From an uncultured Burkholderiales bacterium (GTDB lineage: Bacteria > Pseudomonadota > Gammaproteobacteria > Burkholderiales > Burkholderiaceae_C): 42,869 nucleotides of DNA. Shown piece by piece: positions 36,302 to 42,869 of this stretch. Every line of letters starts with the position of its first letter. Positions within the stretch are counted from its first letter, which is position 1. The notes under the pieces were generated by a model. It did not search any database and was not told the origin of the DNA. It worked only from the letters and a program-made list of their open reading frames with translations. The position numbers were made by a program, and so were the translations under genes. The DNA is taken from assembly GCA_903880855.1 (NCBI GenBank), contig CAIRQX010000068.1:1-42869 (forward strand), given 5' to 3'.

Positions 36302-37924
36302 TTAAGGGCCGAAGCGGCGGCGCCCGTGTCTAGCGCGGTGCGCTAAGGCAGCGACTGCTAACACTGTGGCAATACCCAACAACCACAGGGGCGCCAGACC
36401 TAATTTGCTAGCCCATTGGGTGTAGGGCGTGAGCGCGCTGTGCACACCTTTGACTTCACCAGACAAGACGCCTTGCACGCCACTGGCAAGTCGGTGTGTG
36501 ACCACGCCTTGCGCATCGATGATGGCCGTAGCGCCCGTATTGGTGGCACGCAACATGGGACGGCCCAACTCCATCGTTCTTACGCGCGATATATGCAAAT
36601 GCTGGTCTATCGCCACGGTGTTACCAAACCACGCGATGTTGCTGAGGTTGATCATCAGCGTGGGGGAGTGCTCAGGGTCTGAGAAGTTCTGTGCAAGTTC
36701 TTCGCCGAATAAATCTTCATAGCAAATATTGGTGGCGATGCGCTCGCCTTTGAACTCCAAGAGCGGCTGGCCCAAATCGCCGCGTCCAAAGCTGCCTAAC
36801 GGGATCCGCATCAAGTCGACAAACCAACGAAACATCGGCGGCACAAATTCGCCAAAAGGAACCAAGTGGTGTTTGTCGTAGCGGTAGTTCGCAGCGCTTG
36901 CATTGGGCATGAGCGCCATGGCAGAGTTGGTGAGTTGCCCCTGGGTGCTGGGGCCCGCTTCTCGCATCGGCATTCCGATCAAGGCAAGTTGTTGGTGTTG
37001 CGCGAAGTGCTGTTTGAGTTCGCCCCAAAAGTGCTCGGGCAAGTTATCTGCCAGCACAGGGAGGGCCGTCTCAGGCAAAGCAATAAAGTCTGCGGTGTTC
37101 GCCAAGAGCGCTTTGCGATAGTCAGCAAGCGCTTGTGGGACTGCCGCACCAAATTTCAGGTCTTGCGGCACATTGCCTTGCACCAAGGCAACTTTCAAAG
37201 CCTGCTGGGATGCGCCTTGATTGGTGGCTGGTTGTTGGGTGTTGGCTGTGGTCCAGGTGTAAGCGAGAACCACAAGGAGAGAAAGACGAATACCCCACCC
37301 AATACGCGAGGGGTTTTCAATATGCTCTGCGCGTTTGGCAGCGACCAACATACATGCAAATGCAGCGATGGCGCTCACACCATAAACGCCCACCCACGGC
37401 AACCAATGTCGTAGCGGGCTGTCGACGTGTGCGTAGCCAATAGCGCCCCAAGGAAATCCGGTGAACAAGGTGCCACGCAGTAACTCTGCCAGCATCCACG
37501 CAAAAGCAAACGAGAAGGCGCGCGAAAAAACACCTTGGCCTTGGTGGCACCAACGGCGATACATAGCGCCAGCCAGCCCGTAATAGAGTCCTAAAGCAAT
37601 GGCTAGCAGGGCAACAGCTGCTGCTGCCAAAGACGCATGCATCTCACCGTAAATATGCATCGATATAAAAAGCCACCAAAAGGTGGCTAGCAACCATGCA
37701 CTCGCAAAAACCCAGGCTTGCCAAAAAGCTTGGGTGGCACTGTTGCTTCGGTCGAGCACTGCGGCCAATATGGCAAGGCTTGTGAGTTGAAGCGCCGCGA
37801 TGGGTTGGCCATACGAAGCGCCCTCAAAAGGCCATGCCAAAGCGAAGGCTTGCAAGACACCAGCAACCACCAGCACCACGTAAAGGCCCAAGTTTTGTAG
37901 ATGGCGTGACGCAGCCGTTTGCAT
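36302..37924 (-). CDS. lnt: Apolipoprotein N-acyltransferase
   Basis: This 540-residue inner-membrane enzyme adds the third acyl chain to lipoproteins. The N-terminal 240 residues contain about seven hydrophobic helices, and the C-terminal part is a nitrilase-like periplasmic domain. The catalytic triad is visible: E near 285 in [11 protein letters not shown] near 351 in [12 protein letters not shown], and C near 401 in [10 protein letters not shown], with spacing like E. coli E267, K335 and C387. A final hydrophobic helix closes the protein. It follows corC with a shared base (TAATG), the usual corC-lnt pair. Confidence 0.97.
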   Translation of the reverse strand: MQTAASRHLQNLGLYVVLVVAGVLQAFALAWPFEGASYGQPIAALQLTSLAILAAVLDRSNSATQAFWQAWVFASAWLLATFWWLFISMHIYGEMHASLAAAAVALLAIALGLYYGLAGAMYRRWCHQGQGVFSRAFSFAFAWMLAELLRGTLFTGFPWGAIGYAHVDSPLRHWLPWVGVYGVSAIAAFACMLVAAKRAEHIENPSRIGWGIRLSLLVVLAYTWTTANTQQPATNQGASQQALKVALVQGNVPQDLKFGAAVPQALADYRKALLANTADFIALPETALPVLADNLPEHFWGELKQHFAQHQQLALIGMPMREAGPSTQGQLTNSAMALMPNASAANYRYDKHHLVPFGEFVPPMFRWFVDLMRIPLGSFGRGDLGQPLLEFKGERIATNICYEDLFGEELAQNFSDPEHSPTLMINLSNIAWFGNTVAIDQHLHISRVRTMELGRPMLRATNTGATAIIDAQGVVTHRLASGVQGVLSGEVKGVHSALTPYTQWASKLGLAPLWLLGIATVLAVAALAHRARHGRRRFGP

Positions 37925-38835
37925 TACGGCGCTTTATCGGTCTGCTGAGGTGTTTGGACGGTATTTGCTTGCACAGCAAATACCTTGAACCATTTGACCG
38001 CCCCTGCTTTGGTCAGCAAGACTTGAAAGCGTAAACCGTTGATCTCGAATAATTCGCCGCGACGTGGCACATGCCCCATAGCATGGGCGATGAAGCCACC
38101 AATGGTGTCGAAGCGGTTTTCTTGCGGCTCTGCTTCGTCAGGGGTAAAGATGGAGGTCTCGAATGCTTCTTCGACACGGTCTATGGCGGTGTCACCACTG
38201 ACGCGAAAGCTTCCGTCTACGAGAGCGTAGATATCGCCCGCGTCATCTTGTTCGTCGAACTCATCTTCGATGTCGCCAACAATTTGTTCAAGCACGTCTT
38301 CAATGGTGATGAGTCCAGCGACGCGGCCAAATTCGTCGACCACCAAAGCCATGTGGTTACGGGTATTTCGAAAATCACGTAACAAGTCGTTCAAGCCCTT
38401 GCTCTCGGGAATAAAGACTGGCGGGCGCAATAAGGTGCGTATATTGAGCGCAGGAGCGCGCTGCAGTTTGAGCAGGTCTTTGGCCAACAAAATGCCGATG
38501 ATGTTGTCGCGCTCGCCTTCAAACACTGGGAAACGCGAGTGGGCAGTGTCAATGACTTGGTGCAGGCTCTCGTCTAGGGATGCGTCAATATTGATCAAGT
38601 CCATCCGCGCCGCAGCCACCATCACCTTGCCGGCGGTTAATTCGGCCATGCGCAAGACGCCTTCGAGCATGATGCGGCTTTCTGCGCCGATGACTTGGTT
38701 GTCTTCTGCGTCCGCAAAAACTTGGTGGAGCGCTTCGCTGCTATCAGGCTTTGGGCGAATGCGATCTATCCATCGTTGCCAAAGGCTTTTGCCCGTCTCG
38801 TGATGCGAAGAGTTAGATGTCGAGGAGTCTGTCAC
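37924..38835 (-). CDS. corC: CorC/HlyC-family CBS-domain protein
   Basis: This 303-residue cytoplasmic protein has two CBS domains (about 65-190) and a C-terminal CorC/HlyC domain. Key segments are ESRIMLEGVLRMAELTAGKVMVAAARMD, FPVFEGERDNIIGILLAKDLL, MALVVDEFGRVAGLITIEDVLEQIVGDIEDEFDE, and FDTIGGFIAHAMGHVPRRGE. Family members are linked to magnesium or cobalt efflux and ribosome health, and normally precede lnt. The start is GTG at 38833-38835; no in-frame ATG is nearby. A 119-bp spacer separates it from the GNAT gene. Confidence 0.93.
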   Translation of the reverse strand: MTDSSTSNSSHHETGKSLWQRWIDRIRPKPDSSEALHQVFADAEDNQVIGAESRIMLEGVLRMAELTAGKVMVAAARMDLINIDASLDESLHQVIDTAHSRFPVFEGERDNIIGILLAKDLLKLQRAPALNIRTLLRPPVFIPESKGLNDLLRDFRNTRNHMALVVDEFGRVAGLITIEDVLEQIVGDIEDEFDEQDDAGDIYALVDGSFRVSGDTAIDRVEEAFETSIFTPDEAEPQENRFDTIGGFIAHAMGHVPRRGELFEINGLRFQVLLTKAGAVKWFKVFAVQANTVQTPQQTDKAP

Positions 38836-38954
38836 ACATTGCGTAGCTTGTGGCCACTTAATTTATCAAATGTGAAGCATAGCCCATGGCGTTGGAACGC
38901 AGACGTATGTCGCGGGTATTTTTTGCGACGATCTATGGATGGTGACTTGGCCGT

Positions 38955-39692
38955 TTATTCCGCCGATTGGTGACGCCCAGCCCTAACGCCTTCGCGGATT
39001 TCTTGGACTTGGGTCAGGAAATACCAGAAATTTTTGACATCTTCTTTGATGCTGTAGTTAGTTTGGGCGTATTGGTCGGTGAATAGCTCTGCGATGCGGG
39101 TTCTGAGGCTGCCCCTCGGCACCTTAAGTAGCGCTTGCGTTTCTGCGCCATCTCGTTCTAGCGTGGCGCCTGCTTTGCGGGCAATTTTGAGCATCGGGGC
39201 GTTTTCGCTCAATGCGTGGATGAGGATGGTCGCGGCATTGGCATTGCGCGCATGCATCAAAGCGCGCTGGAATAGGTGGTAGCCATAGCCACGCCCTCTG
39301 GAAGAAGAGTGCACTGACACCCCAAACTCCGCAGCCATTTGCTGTGTGGTTGTCCCACTCGCTTGGATATTGAAGGTCAAGTGCGCCATGGCGAGAATTT
39401 GCAGATCACGATTAAAGATGCCGTAAATTTCGTCGCGTTCGAAGTTCAAGGAACGCACGTAGCTTTTTATGTGTTCATCGTTAGCCGCATAGCCAAACCG
39501 CAAGTACCGGTCTTTTGCATTCAGTGAGAGCAAATGCTTTTGGATATCGGGGAGGTTGTAAGGGCGCAGGTGGCAAATCGGCACCAACACATCGTGCTCG
39601 TTAGGTACAAGATCTATCGGTACGCCAGCGAATCGCAATAGCTTGCGACTTTTGACGGCCAAGGATTGGATGAGCGTTTGGACTAATTTCAC
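38955..39692 (-). CDS. GNAT-family N-acetyltransferase
   Basis: This 245-residue protein has a GNAT fold. FRAP-like start HLRPYNLPDIQKHLLSLNAKDRYLRFGYA (42-70) is typical of a subgroup with a long N terminus. The acetyl-CoA motif is SSSRGRGYGYHLFQRALMHAR. The C-terminal part after residue 200 is charged and ends near RHQSAE. The GTG at 39692 is the first start codon of the frame, but the predicted transcript would begin there, giving a leaderless mRNA. A TTG codon 11 residues later is the main alternative. The substrate is unknown. It is divergent from fadD. Confidence 0.85.
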   Translation of the reverse strand: MKLVQTLIQSLAVKSRKLLRFAGVPIDLVPNEHDVLVPICHLRPYNLPDIQKHLLSLNAKDRYLRFGYAANDEHIKSYVRSLNFERDEIYGIFNRDLQILAMAHLTFNIQASGTTTQQMAAEFGVSVHSSSRGRGYGYHLFQRALMHARNANAATILIHALSENAPMLKIARKAGATLERDGAETQALLKVPRGSLRTRIAELFTDQYAQTNYSIKEDVKNFWYFLTQVQEIREGVRAGRHQSAE

Positions 39693-39698
39693 CTTCCT

Positions 39699-39726
39699 AT
39701 TATAGGGTTTTCCCTAGTTTTGTCAA
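39699..39726 (-). promoter_or_regulatory. Consensus sigma-70 promoter of the GNAT gene with spacer dyad
   Basis: The minus strand has an exact -35 TTGACA (39721-39726) and exact -10 TATAAT (39699-39704) separated by 16 bp. The spacer contains the inverted repeat TAGGG-AAAA-CCCTA, which overlaps the -10. The expected transcription start is the G of the GTG codon at 39692, six bases beyond the -10. Confidence 0.85.
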
Positions 39727-39790
39727 TTTATCTGCGCTAGTCGGGACATTACCGATGCAGTTGCTGCGATTGGGAAAGGAGAATGGAGGA

Positions 39791-41500
39791 ATGACTTTTT
39801 CTACACAAAAACCTTGGTTGGATGCTTATCCAGCCGGCGTACCCCACGAGATCGACACTTCCAGTTTTCGCAACTTAGCCCATCTACTGGAAACCTCTTT
39901 TAAAAAGAACGCCGCCTCGCCTTTTTCTGTGTGCATGGACCGTTGGATGACTTATGGCCAGGTAGACGATGCTTCCGCCAGCATGGGGGCCTGGTTACAA
40001 CATTTAGGTTTGCCTTCAGGTGCGCGCGTGGCCATCATGTTGCCCAACGTGCCCCAGTTTGCCGTCACGATGTCGGGCATCTTGCGTGCCGGCTTTGTCT
40101 GTGTGAATGTGAATCCACTCTATACCGCGCGTGAATTGAAGCACCAGTTGTGTGACTCGGGCGCCACCACCATAGTAATTTTGGAAAACTTTGCCCACAC
40201 CCTTGAAGAAGTGATCCAAGACACGCCGATTGAAAATGTGGTGATCGCTTCTATGGGCGATATGCTGGGTTTTTGGTTTGGACGCTGGATCACTTTTGCT
40301 GTGCGGCACTTAGCGCGCATGGTGCCGGAATACAAAATTCCGAGAATGACTGCCTCTGGTAAATCGCGCACATTGATTGCATTTAACGAGATGATGGAAG
40401 AAGGCGGCAAGTATTCGCTCAAGCCGTCTATGCAATCGCGCGACGATCCTGCTTTTTTGCAGTACACAGGTGGTACTACTGGGCTGTCAAAAGGTGCCGT
40501 TTTAACGCATAACAATGTGATCGCAGCCATTTTGCAAGCGCAAGCTTGGTTTACGCCAGCAGTTTTGCGTATTGGCGATGTTTCCAAAATCAATTGCATC
40601 ACCGCGCTACCGCTCTATCACATCTTCGCTTTGACACTTTGTTTTTTGAGCGTGCAATGGGGGTCGTATATGACGCTCATTCCCAATCCGCGGGATATTG
40701 ATAAATTTGTGGATGTTCTGAAAAAACGGCCATTTCACTTATTGCCCGCTGTGAACACTTTGTTCAATGCGTTGTTACAGCATCCGCATTTCAAGTCTCT
40801 CGATTTTTCGCATTTATGTGTCTCGCAAGCTGGCGGCATGGCGGCCTCTGAGGGTACGGCTAAGCGTTGGCAAGAAGTGACGGGGTCTGCCATGGTGGAA
40901 GGCTGGGGAATGAGCGAGACCGTGGCTATTGGCACCAACAATCCGGTGACGGCAACCAGCTTTAGCGGCACGATTGGATTGCCTTTGCCCAGTATTGACA
41001 TTGCCATCAAGGATGATGATGGCAACAGCCTTGCCTATGGCGAGGTGGGGGAACTTTGTATCAAAGGCCCGAATGTGATGGTGGGCTATTACCAGCAACC
41101 CGACGAAACGCACAAGGCTTTTACGTCTGATGGTTTCATGCGTACAGGCGATATTGCTGTGATGGACGACAAGGGATTCACACGCATTGTGGACCGCAAG
41201 AAAGACATGATTTTGGTCAGCGGTTTCAATGTGTTTCCTAACGAATTAGAAAACGTCATCTCTTTATGCCCAGGTGTTGTGGAGTGCGCTGCCATCGGTG
41301 TGCTGGACGACAAGCAAGGCGAAGCGATTAAGGTTTTTGTGGTCCGTAACGATGTCACGTTGACGGAAGACGATGTGGCGCGCTATTGCAAGCAGAATTT
41401 AACTGGTTACAAGCAGCCTAAATATATTGAGTTTAGAGATGATTTGCCCAAGACCAACGTGGGCAAAGTTTTGAGGCGAGAGTTACGATCGCATGCCTAA
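39791..41500 (+). CDS. fadD: Long-chain acyl-CoA synthetase
   Basis: This 569-residue AMP-binding enzyme activates fatty acids to acyl-CoA. The P-loop-like YTGGTTGLSKGAVLTHNN lies near residue 225. GWGMSETVAIGTNNP, the FMRTGDIAVMDDKGFTRIVDRKKDMILVSGFNVFPNELE block and the C-terminal KTNVGKVLRREL complete the family pattern. The ATG at 39791 has AGGAG 9 bases upstream and a second GGAGG immediately before it. An in-frame ATG 12 codons earlier is not favoured. The gene is divergent from the GNAT gene and overlaps the next gene by eight bases. Confidence 0.95.
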   Translation: MTFSTQKPWLDAYPAGVPHEIDTSSFRNLAHLLETSFKKNAASPFSVCMDRWMTYGQVDDASASMGAWLQHLGLPSGARVAIMLPNVPQFAVTMSGILRAGFVCVNVNPLYTARELKHQLCDSGATTIVILENFAHTLEEVIQDTPIENVVIASMGDMLGFWFGRWITFAVRHLARMVPEYKIPRMTASGKSRTLIAFNEMMEEGGKYSLKPSMQSRDDPAFLQYTGGTTGLSKGAVLTHNNVIAAILQAQAWFTPAVLRIGDVSKINCITALPLYHIFALTLCFLSVQWGSYMTLIPNPRDIDKFVDVLKKRPFHLLPAVNTLFNALLQHPHFKSLDFSHLCVSQAGGMAASEGTAKRWQEVTGSAMVEGWGMSETVAIGTNNPVTATSFSGTIGLPLPSIDIAIKDDDGNSLAYGEVGELCIKGPNVMVGYYQQPDETHKAFTSDGFMRTGDIAVMDDKGFTRIVDRKKDMILVSGFNVFPNELENVISLCPGVVECAAIGVLDDKQGEAIKVFVVRNDVTLTEDDVARYCKQNLTGYKQPKYIEFRDDLPKTNVGKVLRRELRSHA

Positions 41501-42416
41501 AACGATGACGCCTCCTCCAGGCGTACATTTTTTAGAACGCGGTTGGTTATCTAGTAACAACATTTTGTTAGTCGATCAAGACCAAGCGGTTTTGATCGAC
41601 ACGGGTTACTACAGCCATGCGCATCAAACATTGGATTTGGTGAAGCACCATCTCAATGGACGTCCACTCACCGCCATCATCAATACACACTTGCACAGCG
41701 ACCACTGTGGTGGCAATGCCTTTTTACAAGCGTCCTTTCCTAACGCCACAACGTGGATTCCTCCAGGTCATGCGCCTTTTGTTCGCCAATGGGATGCTTT
41801 AGCGCTTGGCTATATTGGTACTGGGCAGCATTGCCCCCCATTTATTTCACAAAACAGCCTGAGTGTGGGCCAAGATTTTTTGATTGGTGGTCATGCATGG
41901 CAATGCTTTGCTGCACCTGGCCATGATCCACACTCTTTTATTCTTTTTTCACCTGATACGGGCATTTGTATCACGGCCGATGCATTATGGAAAAACGGTT
42001 TCGGGGTCGTTTTTCCTGAAATAGAAGGTGAAGAAGGGTTTGCCGATGTGAGTGCCTCTTTAGATTTGATTGAGTCACTTCAGCCTTCCGTCATTTTTCC
42101 TGGCCATGGCTCGCCATTTACGGATGTAGCAGGGGCTCTTATACGTGCACGAGCGCGTTTGACACGCTTTATCGAGAAGCCGGAATCACATGCACTTTAT
42201 GCGGCCAAGGTGTTGGTGAAGTTTAAATTGCTTGAGGTGCAGCGCATCGAACGGTCGGCGTTTACACATTGGGCATTGACTGCTGCGCATTTGGAGAAGC
42301 TTCACCATGCCTATTCGAGTAGCTTGTCTTTTGAAAACTGGTTCGAATTTATTTGCGACGATCTGGTTCGTAGTAAAGCCGCCGAAATCGATGCCGATTA
42401 TTTGATAAACGCTTGA
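41493..42416 (+). CDS. MBL-fold metallo-hydrolase
   Basis: This 307-residue metallo-beta-lactamase-fold protein has the metal motif INTHLHSDHCGGN (HxHxDH, near residue 66). A further histidine lies in AAPGHDPHSFIL, an aspartate in ITADALWKNGFG, and a late histidine in IFPGHGSPF. A helical C-terminal region of about 100 residues follows and ends near DADYLINA. Overall it resembles hydrolases acting on thioesters or quinolone-like substrates, but no specific substrate is clear. Its ATG lies eight bases inside fadD, so it is co-translated with an acyl-CoA synthetase. Thioester hydrolysis is therefore a reasonable guess only. Confidence 0.88.
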   Translation: MPKTMTPPPGVHFLERGWLSSNNILLVDQDQAVLIDTGYYSHAHQTLDLVKHHLNGRPLTAIINTHLHSDHCGGNAFLQASFPNATTWIPPGHAPFVRQWDALALGYIGTGQHCPPFISQNSLSVGQDFLIGGHAWQCFAAPGHDPHSFILFSPDTGICITADALWKNGFGVVFPEIEGEEGFADVSASLDLIESLQPSVIFPGHGSPFTDVAGALIRARARLTRFIEKPESHALYAAKVLVKFKLLEVQRIERSAFTHWALTAAHLEKLHHAYSSSLSFENWFEFICDDLVRSKAAEIDADYLINA

Positions 42417-42447
42417 TGATTTTTTCGTGCGCCTAATGCACAAAAAC

Positions 42448-42479
42448 AAAAAGCCCATCTCGTTAGAGATGGGCTTTTT
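42448..42479. terminator. Bidirectional terminator shared by the rRNA operon and the MBL gene
   Basis: AAAAAGCCCATCTC (42448-42461) and GAGATGGGCTTTTT (42466-42479) form a perfect 14-bp stem with a GTTA loop, with A and T runs on the two sides. It lies 31 bp after the MBL stop on one strand and 12 bp after the 5S rRNA on the other, so it can serve both. Confidence 0.93.
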
Positions 42480-42491
42480 GAGGCTGTAAGA

Positions 42492-42606
42492 GCCTGACAA
42501 TGTCCTACTTTCACACGGGAACCCGCACTATCATCGGCGCTAAGTCGTTTCACTGTCCTGTTCGAGATGGGAAGGAGTGGTACCAACTTGCTATGGTCAT
42601 CAGGCA
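42492..42606 (-). rRNA. rrf: 5S ribosomal RNA
   Basis: The minus strand reads from TGCCTGATGACCATAGCAAG to a 3' end in GACATTGTCAGGC, about 115 nt. The ends pair (GCCTG with CAGGC) as helix I. Internal ATCTCGAACAGG and CGCCGATGATAGTG are standard 5S segments. It is complete. Confidence 0.97.
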
Positions 42607-42619
42607 TAACTTGTTGTCA

Positions 42620-42636
42620 CCTTGATCAAATCAAGG
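42620..42636. other. Hairpin in the 23S-5S spacer
   Basis: CCTTGAT and ATCAAGG form a 7-bp perfect stem around CAA, 14 bp upstream of the 5S gene on the minus strand. It is probably part of precursor rRNA folding. Confidence 0.5.
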
Positions 42637-42701
42637 CAACGAATTCATAGAGTCTGGAATCAGTTTTAGTCTTTCGACTCTTTTTGAATGCGTCACTTGG
42701 C

Positions 42702-42735
42702 ATAACTTCCTTGATCATTTCTGAATCAAAGTTAT
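42702..42735. other. Hairpin just after the 23S rRNA 3' end
   Basis: ATAACT (42702-42707) pairs with AGTTAT (42730-42735), and TTGAT (42711-42715) pairs with ATCAA (42725-42729). It lies directly after the predicted 3' end of 23S rRNA in the spacer, a place where processing structures are expected. Confidence 0.45.
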
Positions 42736-42736
42736 A

Positions 42737-42869
42737 GGGTCAAGTCGCACGAGCAATTAGTATCAGTTAGCTTAACGCATTACTGCGCTTCCACACCTGA
42801 CCTATCAACGTCCTGGTCTTGAACGACTCTTTAGGGGGCTCAAGGCCCCGGCAGATCTCATCTTGAAAC
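42737..42869 (-). rRNA. rrl: 23S ribosomal RNA, 3' end
   Basis: The minus strand contains the last 130 or so bases of 23S rRNA, including CCTTGAGCCCCCTAAAGAGT, GTTGATAGGTCAGGTGTGGA and GCTAACTGATACTAATTGCT. The 3' end is placed after GACTTGACCC because this block pairs with the 23S 5' end; the exact base is approximate. The rest lies right of the window. Confidence 0.95.

Overview
The window looks like chromosomal DNA of a betaproteobacterium, order Burkholderiales, most likely family Comamonadaceae. This rests on an SAH riboswitch ahead of ahcY-tlyA-metF, a double-length UvrA, a MerR/LiuR-controlled leucine operon, the corC-lnt-glyQ-glyS-gmhB-plsC order and the 5S/23S sequence. The genus assignment is inference. 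Almost everything is housekeeping or central catabolism. No phage, complete insertion sequence, CRISPR array or tRNA was seen.

Layout. 1-1.7 kb: the 3' end of anmK (+), then erpA and the rplM-rpsI ribosomal operon (-) with its promoter and a structured leader. 1.75-6.6 kb (+): rlmJ, then paaABCDE, the phenylacetyl-CoA epoxygenase operon, behind a promoter with an inverted-repeat operator. 6.5-9.8 kb (-): the SAM-cycle operon ahcY-tlyA-metF under an SAH riboswitch. 9.8-17.6 kb (-): prfC and a 1947-residue tandem UvrA, separated by a 279-bp spacer with two long hairpins. 17.7-19.6 kb (-): an MHS-family transporter with a small membrane protein.

19.75-30.9 kb (-): a leucine/isovalerate degradation operon, liuR-liuA-carbonic anhydrase-thiolase-liuB-acyl-CoA dehydrogenase-liuC-liuD-HMG-CoA lyase-DUF1289-DsbA/HCCA isomerase. 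The promoter carries a perfect 16-bp palindrome. The enzymes take isovaleryl-CoA to acetoacetate and acetyl-CoA, and the embedded carbonic anhydrase can supply bicarbonate to the biotin carboxylase. 30.9-38.8 kb (-): corC-lnt-glyQ-glyS-gmhB-plsC-ygjP-like, an envelope and translation cluster. 38.95-39.7 kb: a GNAT protein behind a consensus promoter, divergent from fadD and an MBL-fold hydrolase (+). The right end holds the 3' end of an rRNA operon (23S, spacer, 5S) reading leftward into a terminator shared with the MBL gene.

The most unusual signals are: (1) two long hairpins between uvrA and prfC that share a 19-nt loop in opposite orientations, have unrelated arms, and whose arm differences are all wobble-compatible on the loop-sense strand; (2) two long perfect palindromes sharing the core GGGGTCAGA inserted in frame in uvrA; (3) leader RNAs with competing pairings at rplM and ahcY; (4) a consensus promoter that would start transcription on the first base of the GNAT gene's GTG codon.
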